DNA from: Pseudomonas sp. Seg1
GTDB lineage: Bacteria; Pseudomonadota; Gammaproteobacteria; Pseudomonadales; Pseudomonadaceae
DNA: 64,000 bases
Assembly (NCBI RefSeq): GCF_018326005.1
Contig: NZ_AP021903.1
Location: 2,234,001-2,298,000 of the forward strand
Direction: 5' to 3'
Part shown: one piece after another, positions 56,262-64,000 of the stretch
Numbering within the stretch: position 1 is the stretch's first letter
How the letters are laid out: every line of letters begins with the position of its first letter
Notes under the pieces: model-generated
Told to the model about the DNA's origin: nothing
Database searches by the model: none
What the model saw: the letters and a program-made list of their open reading frames with translations, nothing else
Program-made: the position numbers and the translations under genes

Positions 56262-56822
56262 GTGCCATTTACCTGGGTTGACTGGGCGATCGTTGCAATC
56301 ATCGCCATCTCCGCTTTGATCAGTTTGAGCCGCGGCTTCGTCAAGGAGGCATTATCGCTGGTGACCTGGATCATCGCAGGAGTCGTCGCCTGGATGTTCG
56401 GTGGCTCACTGTCCGAGTACCTCGCCGGATACATCGAAACCCCATCGGCTCGCGTGATCGCGGGCTGTGCCATCATGTTTGTCGCCACACTGATCGTGGG
56501 CGCAATGATCAATTATCTTATCGGCGAGTTGGTTCGCGTCACCGGGTTGTCCGGGACCGATCGATTCCTCGGCATGGCCTTCGGCGCTGCGCGTGGCGTG
56601 TTGCTGGTGGTCGTGGCGGTCGGGCTGTTGAGCCTGGGGCCGGTACAGCAGGACGGGTGGTGGAAAGAATCACAGCTCGTGCCAAAGTTTCTATTGGTCG
56701 CCGACTGGTCCAAAAACCTGATTCTCGGGTGGAGCAGTCAGTGGCTTGCCAGCGGAATCAGCGTACCCGCTGATATTCCGTTCAAGGAGCAACTCTTGCC
56801 GTCGGCCAAAACGCCTCAGTGA
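56262..56822 (+). CDS. cvpA: CvpA-family inner-membrane protein
   Basis: A 186-residue membrane protein with four hydrophobic helices, starting WVDWAIVAIIAISALISLSRG, and the CvpA pattern GFVKEALSLVTWIIAG. Named for colicin V production; its cellular role is not settled, but it is consistently next to purF. The start codon is GTG at 56262; the upstream AGGCTG is a weak Shine-Dalgarno. Confidence 0.93.
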   Translation: MPFTWVDWAIVAIIAISALISLSRGFVKEALSLVTWIIAGVVAWMFGGSLSEYLAGYIETPSARVIAGCAIMFVATLIVGAMINYLIGELVRVTGLSGTDRFLGMAFGAARGVLLVVVAVGLLSLGPVQQDGWWKESQLVPKFLLVADWSKNLILGWSSQWLASGISVPADIPFKEQLLPSAKTPQ

Positions 56823-56863
56823 GTGTTGTTCAGTTCAGATCCATTAAGTAGGGGTTGCGTCGC

Positions 56864-58369
56864 ATGTGTGGCATCGTCGGTATCGTCGGTAAGTCGAACG
56901 TCAATCAGGCGCTGTATGACGCGCTAACCGTGCTCCAGCACCGCGGCCAGGACGCTGCCGGTATCGTGACCAGCCATGATGGCCGGTTGTTCCTGCGCAA
57001 GGACAATGGCCTGGTGCGTGACGTGTTCCAGCAGCGTCACATGCAGCGTCTGGTCGGCCACATGGGTATCGGTCACGTCCGTTACCCGACCGCGGGCAGC
57101 TCGACTTCGGCCGAAGCCCAACCGTTCTACGTCAACTCGCCTTACGGCATTACCCTGGCGCACAACGGTAACCTGACCAACGTTGAGCAGTTGGCCAAAG
57201 AGATCTACGAATCCGATCTGCGTCACGTCAACACCAGTTCCGACTCGGAAGTGCTGCTCAACGTGTTCGCCCACGAGCTGGCCCAGCGCGGCAAGCTGCA
57301 GCCGACCGAAGAAGACGTGTTTGCCGCCGTGACCGACGTGCACAACCGTTGCGTCGGTGGTTATGCGGTAGTGGCCATGGTCACCGGTTACGGCATCGTC
57401 GGTTTCCGCGACCCGCACGGCATCCGCCCGATCGTTTTCGGCCAGCGTCACACCGACGAAGGCGTCGAGTACATGATCGCCTCGGAAAGCGTTTCGCTGG
57501 ACGTGCTCGGTTTCACCCTGATTCGCGACCTGGCACCGGGCGAAGCGGTCTACATCACTGAAGACGGCAAGCTGCACACCCGTCAGTGCGCGACCAATCC
57601 GTCCCTGACTCCATGCATCTTCGAACACGTCTACCTGGCGCGTCCGGATTCGATCATCGACGGCGTGTCGGTCTACAAGGCCCGTCTGCGCATGGGTGAG
57701 AAGCTCGCCGAGAAGATCCTGCGCGAGCGTCCGGAACACGACATCGACGTGGTGATCCCGATTCCGGACACCAGCCGCACCGCAGCGCTGGAGCTGGCCA
57801 ACCATCTGGGCGTGAAATTCCGCGAAGGTTTCGTCAAGAACCGTTACATCGGCCGGACCTTCATCATGCCGGGCCAGGCCGCTCGCAAAAAGTCGGTACG
57901 CCAGAAGCTCAACGCCATCGAGCTGGAATTCCGCGGCAAGAACGTGATGCTGGTCGACGACTCGATCGTACGCGGTACCACTTGCAAGCAGATCATCCAG
58001 ATGGCCCGTGAAGCCGGCGCGAAAAACGTCTACTTCTGCTCGGCGGCTCCGGCTGTACGCTTCCCGAACGTCTACGGCATCGACATGCCGAGCGCTCACG
58101 AACTGATCGCGCACAATCGTTCGACTCAGGACGTGGCAGATCTGATCGGCGCTGACTGGCTGATCTATCAGGACTTGCCTGACTTGATCGAAGCGGTGGG
58201 TGGCGGCAAGATCAAGATCGAGAACTTCGATTGCGCAGTGTTCGATGGCAAGTACGTCACCGGCGACGTCGACGAGGCTTACCTGAACAAGATCGAACAG
58301 GCACGCAACGATGCCTCGAAGGTCAAGACCCAGGCGGTCAGTGCGATCATCGATCTGTACAACAATTGA
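56864..58369 (+). CDS. purF: Amidophosphoribosyltransferase
   Basis: First committed enzyme of purine synthesis, 501 residues. The start at 56864 places the catalytic Cys directly after the initiator Met (MCGIVGIVG), as needed for its N-terminal nucleophile glutaminase domain. The PRPP-binding motif [13 protein letters not shown] is in the C-terminal phosphoribosyltransferase domain. AGTAGGGG upstream is the Shine-Dalgarno. Terminator at 58376. Confidence 0.98.
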   Translation: MCGIVGIVGKSNVNQALYDALTVLQHRGQDAAGIVTSHDGRLFLRKDNGLVRDVFQQRHMQRLVGHMGIGHVRYPTAGSSTSAEAQPFYVNSPYGITLAHNGNLTNVEQLAKEIYESDLRHVNTSSDSEVLLNVFAHELAQRGKLQPTEEDVFAAVTDVHNRCVGGYAVVAMVTGYGIVGFRDPHGIRPIVFGQRHTDEGVEYMIASESVSLDVLGFTLIRDLAPGEAVYITEDGKLHTRQCATNPSLTPCIFEHVYLARPDSIIDGVSVYKARLRMGEKLAEKILRERPEHDIDVVIPIPDTSRTAALELANHLGVKFREGFVKNRYIGRTFIMPGQAARKKSVRQKLNAIELEFRGKNVMLVDDSIVRGTTCKQIIQMAREAGAKNVYFCSAAPAVRFPNVYGIDMPSAHELIAHNRSTQDVADLIGADWLIYQDLPDLIEAVGGGKIKIENFDCAVFDGKYVTGDVDEAYLNKIEQARNDASKVKTQAVSAIIDLYNN

Positions 58370-58375
58370 GTGATT

Positions 58376-58398
58376 ACCGGCCCTGAGGGGCCGGTTTT
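58376..58398 (+). terminator. Rho-independent terminator of purF
   Basis: ACCGGCCC/GGGCCGGT 8-base stem with TGAG loop, then TTT. Confidence 0.8.
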
Positions 58399-58442
58399 GT
58401 ATCTGACTTTTATTTTTCGAGAACAGGGCAAGGAGTGACAGC

Positions 58443-59654
58443 ATGAGTCAGGAATGGGATGCCGGTCGGCTGGACAGCGACCTCGAAGGCGTAGCGTTCG
58501 ATACCCTGGCCGTACGTGCCGGTCAGCACCGTACGCCGGAAGGCGAGCACGGTGATCCGATGTTCTTCACCTCCAGCTACGTGTTCCGCACCGCCGCCGA
58601 TGCGGCCGCACGGTTCGCCGGCGAAGTACCGGGCAACGTGTACTCGCGTTACACCAACCCGACCGTGCGTGCGTTCGAAGAGCGCATTGCCGCGCTGGAA
58701 AGTGCCGAGCAGGCGGTTGCTACCGCCACTGGCATGGCCGCGATCATGGCGGTGGTGATGAGCCTGTGCAGTGCCGGCGATCACGTGCTGGTTTCGCGCA
58801 GTGTGTTCGGTTCGACCATCAGCCTGTTCGAGAAGTATTTCAAGCGCTTCGGCGTGGAAGTCGATTACGTGCCTTTGGCCGATCTGTCAGGTTGGGATGC
58901 GGCAATCAAATCCAACACCAGACTGCTCTTTGTCGAGTCGCCTTCCAATCCGCTGGCTGAGTTGGTGGACATCACCGCGCTGGCAGAAATCGCTCACGCC
59001 AAAGGCGCGATGCTGGTGGTGGACAACTGCTTCTGCACGCCTGCGTTGCAGCAGCCGCTGAAAATGGGCGCGGACATCGTTGTGCACTCGGCAACCAAGT
59101 TCATCGACGGCCAGGGCCGTTGCATGGGCGGCGTGGTGGCCGGTCGTAGCGAGCAGATGAAAGAAATTGTCGGTTTCCTGCGCACCGCCGGCCCGACCCT
59201 GAGCCCGTTCAACGCGTGGATCTTCCTCAAGGGTCTGGAAACCCTGAACCTGCGGATGAAGGCGCACTGCGCCAACGCTCAGCAACTGGCCGAATGGCTG
59301 GAGCAGCAGGACGGTATCGAGAAAGTGCACTACGCCGGCCTCAAGAGCCATCCGCAGCATGAACTGGCCCAGCGTCAGCAGAAAGGCTTCGGTGCCGTGG
59401 TGAGCTTTGAGGTCAAGGGCGGCAAAGAGGGCGCCTGGCGCTTTATCGATGCGACTCGTCTGATTTCGATCACCGCCAACCTCGGCGACAGCAAAACCAC
59501 CATCACCCACCCGAGCACCACATCCCACGGTCGTCTGGCGCCTCAGGAGCGTGAAGCGGCGGGCATTCGCGACAGCCTGATCCGTATCGCGGTCGGCCTG
59601 GAAGACGTCGCCGACCTGCAAGCCGATCTGGCGCGCGGTCTGGCAGCGCTGTGA
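58443..59654 (+). CDS. metZ: O-succinylhomoserine sulfhydrylase
   Basis: PLP enzyme of methionine synthesis in Pseudomonas, making homocysteine directly from O-succinylhomoserine and sulfide; 403 residues. Cys/Met-metabolism family features: [31 protein letters not shown], and the PLP lysine in [18 protein letters not shown], with [21 protein letters not shown] substrate residues near the C-terminus ([14 protein letters not shown]). MetZ rather than cystathionine gamma-synthase is supported by the conserved purF-metZ order. The last four bases overlap the next start (GTGA). Confidence 0.94.
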   Translation: MSQEWDAGRLDSDLEGVAFDTLAVRAGQHRTPEGEHGDPMFFTSSYVFRTAADAAARFAGEVPGNVYSRYTNPTVRAFEERIAALESAEQAVATATGMAAIMAVVMSLCSAGDHVLVSRSVFGSTISLFEKYFKRFGVEVDYVPLADLSGWDAAIKSNTRLLFVESPSNPLAELVDITALAEIAHAKGAMLVVDNCFCTPALQQPLKMGADIVVHSATKFIDGQGRCMGGVVAGRSEQMKEIVGFLRTAGPTLSPFNAWIFLKGLETLNLRMKAHCANAQQLAEWLEQQDGIEKVHYAGLKSHPQHELAQRQQKGFGAVVSFEVKGGKEGAWRFIDATRLISITANLGDSKTTITHPSTTSHGRLAPQEREAAGIRDSLIRIAVGLEDVADLQADLARGLAAL

Positions 59655-60426
59655 TCGAGTTGTCCACTCCGAAAGCGGCTACCCATGGTCGCGTTGCACT
59701 GGTCACGGGTGCTGCGCGCGGCATCGGTCTGGGGATTGCGGCGTGGCTGATCAGCGAAGGCTGGCAGGTGGTGCTGACAGATCTGGATCGTGCGCGCGGG
59801 TCGAAAGTGGCGAAGGTGCTGGGCGAAAACGCCTGGTTCATCGCCATGGATGTGGCGGATGAGGGGCAGGTCGCGCTTGGCGTGGCCGAAGTGCTGGGGC
59901 AGTTTGGTCGTCTCGATGCGTTGGTGTGCAACGCAGCCGTGGCCGATCCGCATAACATCACTCTGGAAAGCCTTGATCTGGCTTACTGGAATCGAGTGCT
60001 GGCGGTGAACCTCAGTGGCCCGATGTTGCTCGCCAAACACTGTGCGCCTTATCTGCGGGCGCACAACGGGTCGATCGTCAATCTGGCGTCGACTCGGGCC
60101 GGGCAGTCGGAGCCGGATACCGAGGCTTATGCAGCGAGCAAGGGGGATTGTTGGCGCTGACGCATGCGTTGGCGATCAGTCTCGGGCCGGAGATTCGCGT
60201 CAATGCGGTCAGCCCGGGCTGGATCGATGCGCGGGATCCGTCGGCGCGTCGTGCCGAGCCACTGGCGGATGCCGATCATGCTCAGCACCCGGCGGGCAGG
60301 GTAGGGACGGTCGAGGACGTGGCGGCGATGGTGGCGTGGCTGTTGTCGCGCAATGCCGGGTTTGTCACCGGGCAGGAGTTCGTCGTTGACGGCGGCATGA
60401 CCAAGAAGATGATTTACAAGCAGTGA
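59651..60426 (+). pseudogene. Short-chain dehydrogenase, frameshifted
   Basis: An SDR-family oxidoreductase of about 258 residues split in two frames. The first part (59651-60160) has the NAD(P) motif [10 protein letters not shown], the structural CNAAVA segment, the catalytic Ser in VNLASTRA and the YAASK active site, then goes out of frame. The second part continues from about 60148 as [26 protein letters not shown] through [12 protein letters not shown] to the stop at 60426. The break lies at a run of five G at 60142-60146; a sixth G would restore [13 protein letters not shown]. All catalytic residues are present, so this is either a recent one-base loss or a sequence error. The GTG start overlaps the metZ stop. 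Confidence 0.85.
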
Positions 60427-60431
60427 GAGCC

Positions 60432-60509
60432 AGCTGCAAGCGTCGAGCTGCAAGTTGAAGCGAGATCGCGGTGTCTCTGCTTTGGATGTTTATGCTTTTG
60501 CTTGCAGCT
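60432..60509. repeat. Inverted repeat with AGCTGCAAGC arms
   Basis: AGCTGCAAGC at 60432-60441 is matched by GCTTGCAGCT at 60500-60509, with a further AGCTGCAAG at about 60446-60454. This is a different short repeat type from the REPs, sitting between the SDR remnant and the tRNA promoter. Confidence 0.65.
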
Positions 60510-60558
60510 TGAGACTTGCCGCTAAAAACTGTTTTTGAAAAAAACTTCAATCCTGCTA

Positions 60559-60587
60559 TTGACTTAGGTTCGCTACCTGCGTAAATT
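60559..60587 (+). promoter_or_regulatory. Promoter of the tRNA-Val/Asp/Asp cluster
   Basis: TTGACT (60559-60564), 17 bases, TAAATT (60582-60587), followed by a GC-rich discriminator. Same layout as the tRNA-Ala/Glu promoter. Confidence 0.8.
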
Positions 60588-60609
60588 TCGCGGCCTCGGA
60601 GATGCAAAC

Positions 60610-60685
60610 GGGTGATTAGCTCAGCTGGGAGAGCGTCTGCCTTACAAGCAGAATGTCGGCGGTTCGATCCCGTCATCACCCACCA
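60610..60685 (+). tRNA. tRNA-Val (TAC)
   Basis: 76 bases, acceptor stem GGGTGAT/ATCACCC, anticodon TAC in CTGCCTTACAAGCAG, encoded CCA. Confidence 0.98.
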
Positions 60686-60741
60686 CTCCCCGAGATACTT
60701 GCGTAAGCAAGAGCGTAGGCTGAAAGTGCCTGCACCGACGC

Positions 60742-60818
60742 GCAGCGGTAGTTCAGTCGGTTAGAATACCGGCCTGTCACGCCGGGGGTCGCGGGTTCGA
60801 GTCCCGTCCGCTGCGCCA
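60742..60818 (+). tRNA. tRNA-Asp (GTC)
   Basis: 77 bases, acceptor stem GCAGCGG/CCGCTGC, anticodon GTC in CGGCCTGTCACGCCG, encoded CCA. Confidence 0.98.
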
Positions 60819-60911
60819 TATTTTACGAGTCAGACGCGTCTGGCTCGCGATTGCAAAGCACCGAAGCTTTCAATCAAAACGAGTTACTTGAGCGCAAGCT
60901 CAAAGCGATAC

Positions 60912-60988
60912 GCAGCGGTAGTTCAGTCGGTTAGAATACCGGCCTGTCACGCCGGGGGTCGCGGGTTCGAGTCCCGTCCGCTGCGCCA
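60912..60988 (+). tRNA. tRNA-Asp (GTC), second copy
   Basis: Sequence identical to the first tRNA-Asp, 77 bases with encoded CCA. The spacer between the copies contains GAGTCAGAC/GTCTGGCTC, and GCTTCAAGG/CCTTGAAGC follows this copy. Confidence 0.98.
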
Positions 60989-61060
60989 TATCTGCTTCAA
61001 GGACCACTGAACGCCTTGAAGCACCGAAGTCAGCTTCGCTGAGTCGGATCCGATAGCAAA

Positions 61061-61089
61061 GACCCTGGTCGAAAGACCGGGGTTTTTTG
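61061..61089 (+). terminator. Rho-independent terminator of the tRNA-Val/Asp cluster
   Basis: ACCCTGGTC pairs with GACCGGGGT (one G-T pair) around a GAAA tetraloop, followed by TTTTTT. Confidence 0.92.
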
Positions 61090-61142
61090 TGTCTGAAATT
61101 TGGCTTTTCCTCTTTTCCTCCCTTCTTAATCCAGCGCAAATC

Positions 61143-61238
61143 CCTGTGGGAGCGAGCCTGCTCGCGAAGGCGTCGGCACGTTCTAAATCAGTATTGGCTG
61201 GAAGAACGCTTTCGCGAGCAGGCTCGCTCCCACAAGGG
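61143..61238. repeat. REP doublet
   Basis: Inverted copies of the GTGGGAGCGAGCCTGCTCGCG core at about 61147-61169 and 61211-61234. Confidence 0.92.
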
Positions 61239-61240
61239 GG

Positions 61241-61474
61241 TCGATATGTTCAGCGATCTGCTGCGGTGCCACGTCGCATTGATTTTTTGATTCTTTAGTC
61301 AAATTTTTGTAACTGGTTGTTTGCTGCGAGCCCAGAAACCTTTAAAGTTAACCTTTCGGTCAGCTTTGCACTGTCAACACAGCTCTTTGCTTCGCCAGAA
61401 AGAGCTTCTGCAAGACTCGAGATTCCCAGTAGATAACCAGAAGGGCGGACGTATAACCGCCCAGAGGATGATCC
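61241..61474 (+). promoter_or_regulatory. Leader of the molybdenum hydroxylase gene
   Basis: No gene is seen in this gap. Two hairpins precede the start: AGCTCTTT/AAAGAGCT near 61380-61407 and GGGCGG/CCGCCC near 61443-61462. The second ends only a few bases before the Shine-Dalgarno AGAGGA, so it could influence translation. Confidence 0.4.
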
Positions 61475-64000
61475 ATGTCCAACCGTGAAATATCCCGGCG
61501 CTCGTTCCTCCAGGGCGGGCTGGTGGCGGGTGTGAGCGTCACGCTCACGCCGCTCAGCAGTCAGGCGCTGGCTGCCTTGATGGAAAACAGCGTCACCGTG
61601 CCGTCCGAGAAGTGGCTCGGCAACAACGGCAAGGCGCGCCAGCGTAACGATGCCTTGTCGAAGGTCTGCGGCAGCAAGGTGTTTGCCCGCGACATCCGTT
61701 CCAAGGACATGCCGGGCTGGCCCGAGCAGCAAGGCCACGCCATGTTGCTGAAAACCATCAAGGCCGATCGTATCTACGACGGCTACGATTTGTCGTGGCT
61801 CGGCGCCGACTTGCAACCTGACCGCATCGTCACCGCCGCAGACCTGGACAAGGACGGTATCGTCTTCCCGGAGGAGCACGCACCGGACCCATTGCTGCCG
61901 GTCGGCAAAGTGCCGATGTTTATCGGTCACCCGGTGGCGATCCTGATCTGGAATGACTTCGAGCGTTTCCGTCAGGCCAAGAACAAACTCAAATTCAATG
62001 ACAAGGCGATTCGTTACGGTGCCCAAGTGCCGTACTACGAAGGCGACCCGTATGGCAGCTTCCGCTACGTGCGCGTGGGGGGCCCGACCTCGGCCGACGA
62101 AGATGAGTTCGCCAGCCTCAAGGACTCGATCCTGTTCCCGATGCTGAAAAACCGTCGTCCGGTGTGGAATTCCCAGCCGAACCTGCACGGCAACCTGACC
62201 GAGCGCGGTTTGTTCTACGCCGACCGCATGAAGAAAGAGATCGACACGCCGCCGGACAACTGGCTGGTGTTCGACGAGCGCTACAAGACCCCGTCGATCG
62301 AACCGGCAGCGATGGAGCCGGACAACGGCAACGGCTGGTACGAGCCAGCGACCAAAACCCTGCACTTCGTCGTGGCCACTCAGTGCCCATTGGAAGCGGC
62401 GACCGAGACCGCGAAAATGATCGCGCCGTCGCGCTTCGGCCTTGCCAACCTGAACATGCACCCGGGTTACACCGTCGGTTACGGATCCAAAGACCACAAC
62501 ATCTTTGTCTATTACGCAGCCCTCGCGGCGCTGTATGGCGCCGGTGTACCGATTCGCCTGGCGAACGACCGCTACGAGCAATTCCAGAGTGGTATCAAGC
62601 GTCACCCGTTCGACATCCGCTACCAGTTGGCTGTGGACAAAAACGACTACAGCTTCAAGATTTTCCGCGCAGAAATGAGCGTCGACGGTGGTGGCCGGAT
62701 CAACTACAGCCCGTCGGTAGCTGCCGTTGGTGCCACGGCCGCACAGTCGATCTACTACATGCCGCAGAACGATCTGCAAGTCACTGCTTACCACTCGCGT
62801 GGTGTTGAAGCCGGCTCGATGCGCGGTTACGGCACCCTGCAGAGCATGGCGTCGACCGAAATGATGGTCGACGAAATCGCCAATCGTCTGGGGGTCGACG
62901 CGATCGACCTGCGCCGCAAGAACGCCCTGCGTTCCGGCATGAAAAACACCCAGGGCGCGATCCCGGCCGGTGCGTTGCGCCTGCACGAGATCCTCGACAA
63001 AGCCTCGGTGCACGAAGTCTGGAAGAACCGCGACGCAATCAAGAAGCAGCGCGAAGCGGCCGACCCGGACAACTGGTACGGCGTCGGTTTTGCCATCTGC
63101 CAGAAAGACTTCGGCACCGGTTCCGAAGCGCCGATGGCCAGCATCGAGTTCACCGCTGAAGGTCGCATCAGCCTGCGCCACATCGGTATCGAGATCGGCA
63201 CCGGCATGTCCACTTCGCAAGCCTTGGTGGTCGCCGATTTCCTCGGCAACCCGGCGCACGAAGTGAAGACCGGCGAAACCGAATGGAAGGAAATGCAGCT
63301 GATCACCAGCGGCAACCCTTACATCATGACTCAGGCCGAACAGGACAACCTGCTGCGTAACCCGCGCTGGGTCGGCAAATTGGCTTCGGCCTCGTCGGCG
63401 ACCAACTCGGCCTACTACTTCAGCCACGCCACCCGTGAAGCGGCGCGTGTGTTGTTCAACCACGGCTTGTGGCCGGCGGCGCTGGAGATCTGGCGTCAGG
63501 GTCCGTTCGGTGGCCAGGCCAACCCTTACGTGGTACGTCGCGAAGATGCGCATTGGGTCGACGGCAAACTCACCGCCAACGGCATGCAGCCGCTGAGTTT
63601 CGAAGAATTGGCCAAGCGTGCTCACGAGCGCGGTCTGGTCACCGCTGCCACGGTGCACGGTTTCAACCGTTGGAGCTGGGCTGAGGCCGAATACAGCATC
63701 GACGGCGTGAAAGAGCGTCTGCCGCTCGACGGTCTGGCGGTGAAGTACGGCGATGGCGCACCAAAAGCCAAGCAAGCGCTGATGAGCACTGCCGGTTTCC
63801 ACCTGCTCGATCGCCAGAACATCAGCTATCCAGCCACTCAGCTGAACAACGCTGCCGTGACTTACTACAGCCCGGTCGCGACGCTGGTCGAACTGAAGGT
63901 CAACAAGGGCTCGGCGGAAGTCGAAGTGCTCAACCACCATTCGTGGGTCGAGTGCGGCCGTGTGCTGGTCGAAGAGCTGGTCAAGGGTCAGATGGAAGGC
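61475..64000 (+). CDS. Tat-exported xanthine dehydrogenase-family molybdopterin-binding subunit (3' end outside window)
   Basis: An open frame of 842 codons running off the right edge. The N-terminus MSNREISRRSFLQGGLVAG has a twin-arginine motif (RRSFLQ) and a hydrophobic stretch ending SSQALA, so the enzyme is probably folded with its cofactor and exported to the periplasm. The rest matches the molybdopterin-binding subunit of the xanthine dehydrogenase/aldehyde oxidase/isoquinoline oxidoreductase (IorB-like) group, with VGKVPMFIGHPVAILIW and GVEAGSMRGYGTLQSM as landmarks. The catalytic Glu should lie beyond the window. The partner [2Fe-2S] subunit is not upstream, where tRNA genes and a REP lie; it may follow downstream. 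The substrate is unknown, probably an aldehyde or N-heterocycle. AGAGGATGATCC precedes the ATG. Confidence 0.88.
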   Translation, partial: MSNREISRRSFLQGGLVAGVSVTLTPLSSQALAALMENSVTVPSEKWLGNNGKARQRNDALSKVCGSKVFARDIRSKDMPGWPEQQGHAMLLKTIKADRIYDGYDLSWLGADLQPDRIVTAADLDKDGIVFPEEHAPDPLLPVGKVPMFIGHPVAILIWNDFERFRQAKNKLKFNDKAIRYGAQVPYYEGDPYGSFRYVRVGGPTSADEDEFASLKDSILFPMLKNRRPVWNSQPNLHGNLTERGLFYADRMKKEIDTPPDNWLVFDERYKTPSIEPAAMEPDNGNGWYEPATKTLHFVVATQCPLEAATETAKMIAPSRFGLANLNMHPGYTVGYGSKDHNIFVYYAALAALYGAGVPIRLANDRYEQFQSGIKRHPFDIRYQLAVDKNDYSFKIFRAEMSVDGGGRINYSPSVAAVGATAAQSIYYMPQNDLQVTAYHSRGVEAGSMRGYGTLQSMASTEMMVDEIANRLGVDAIDLRRKNALRSGMKNTQGAIPAGALRLHEILDKASVHEVWKNRDAIKKQREAADPDNWYGVGFAICQKDFGTGSEAPMASIEFTAEGRISLRHIGIEIGTGMSTSQALVVADFLGNPAHEVKTGETEWKEMQLITSGNPYIMTQAEQDNLLRNPRWVGKLASASSATNSAYYFSHATREAARVLFNHGLWPAALEIWRQGPFGGQANPYVVRREDAHWVDGKLTANGMQPLSFEELAKRAHERGLVTAATVHGFNRWSWAEAEYSIDGVKERLPLDGLAVKYGDGAPKAKQALMSTAGFHLLDRQNISYPATQLNNAAVTYYSPVATLVELKVNKGSAEVEVLNHHSWVECGRVLVEELVKGQMEG

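Noticed and set aside
61295..63940. Long minus-strand open frame (881 codons) at the right end
   Set aside because: The plus strand encodes a recognisable Tat-exported molybdenum hydroxylase subunit over the same bases, with a Shine-Dalgarno and family motifs; the antisense frame is an artefact of high GC at third positions.

Overview
The window is a stretch of Pseudomonas chromosome, most likely from the P. fluorescens group. The evidence is a GC-rich codon usage, the C-terminal part of a pyoverdine L-ornithine N5-oxygenase at the left edge, many REP/REPIN palindromes of the fluorescens type, and a long right-hand block whose gene order matches my memory of P. aeruginosa PAO1: tyrB-like, uvrB, emrB/emrA-like, gltX, then leuC, leuD, methyltransferase, leuB, asd, usg, fimV, truA, trpF, accD, folC, SPOR protein, cvpA, purF, metZ, short-chain dehydrogenase. 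No phage, insertion sequence, CRISPR array or biosynthetic island is visible; this is core chromosome with accessory insertions.

Left part (1-19.6 kb): the pvdA end, a REPIN cluster with an internal tandem duplication, a long structured leader, the mgtA Mg2+ ATPase and mgtC. Next comes a signalling locus: two small atypical receiver-domain proteins, a BvgA/EvgA-type LuxR-family response regulator and a BvgS-type unorthodox hybrid kinase. Both small receiver genes carry an upstream TARGA-N4-TCCTA box of the kind bound by RcsB/BvgA/EvgA-family regulators. Individual metabolic and stress genes follow: aldo/keto reductase, pirin, an MscS channel with a cyclic-nucleotide-binding-like domain, a GNAT acetyltransferase, exonuclease III, arylamine N-acetyltransferase, a solitary ribbon-helix-helix antitoxin-like protein, an NCS2 purine permease, tRNA-Asn and two small conserved proteins.

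Middle part (19.6-41.7 kb): the aromatic aminotransferase, uvrB, an EmrAB-type drug exporter and gltX are followed by a duplicated tRNA-Ala/tRNA-Glu operon. The two Ala-Glu spacers keep the same pair of hairpins with compensatory base changes. Then come a TetR gene with its operator and a hydrolase, a thioesterase, dusC, and ibpA with a heat-shock promoter and a ROSE-type RNA thermometer. A chaperone locus follows: a DUF1266 protein, a large J-domain protein ending in a DUF805-like membrane domain, and an HscC-type Hsp70 encoded convergently. The block ends with a five-PAS GGDEF-EAL protein and a LysR regulator.

Right part (41.8-64 kb): leucine biosynthesis (leuC, leuD, leuB) with an inserted SAM methyltransferase, asd and its catalytically dead-looking paralogue usg, the polar hub protein fimV, then truA-trpF-accD-folC-SPOR-cvpA-purF-metZ. 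The short-chain dehydrogenase after metZ is split by an apparent one-base deletion in a G run. A tRNA-Val/Asp/Asp cluster and the start of a Tat-exported molybdenum hydroxylase subunit, cut by the window edge, close the window.
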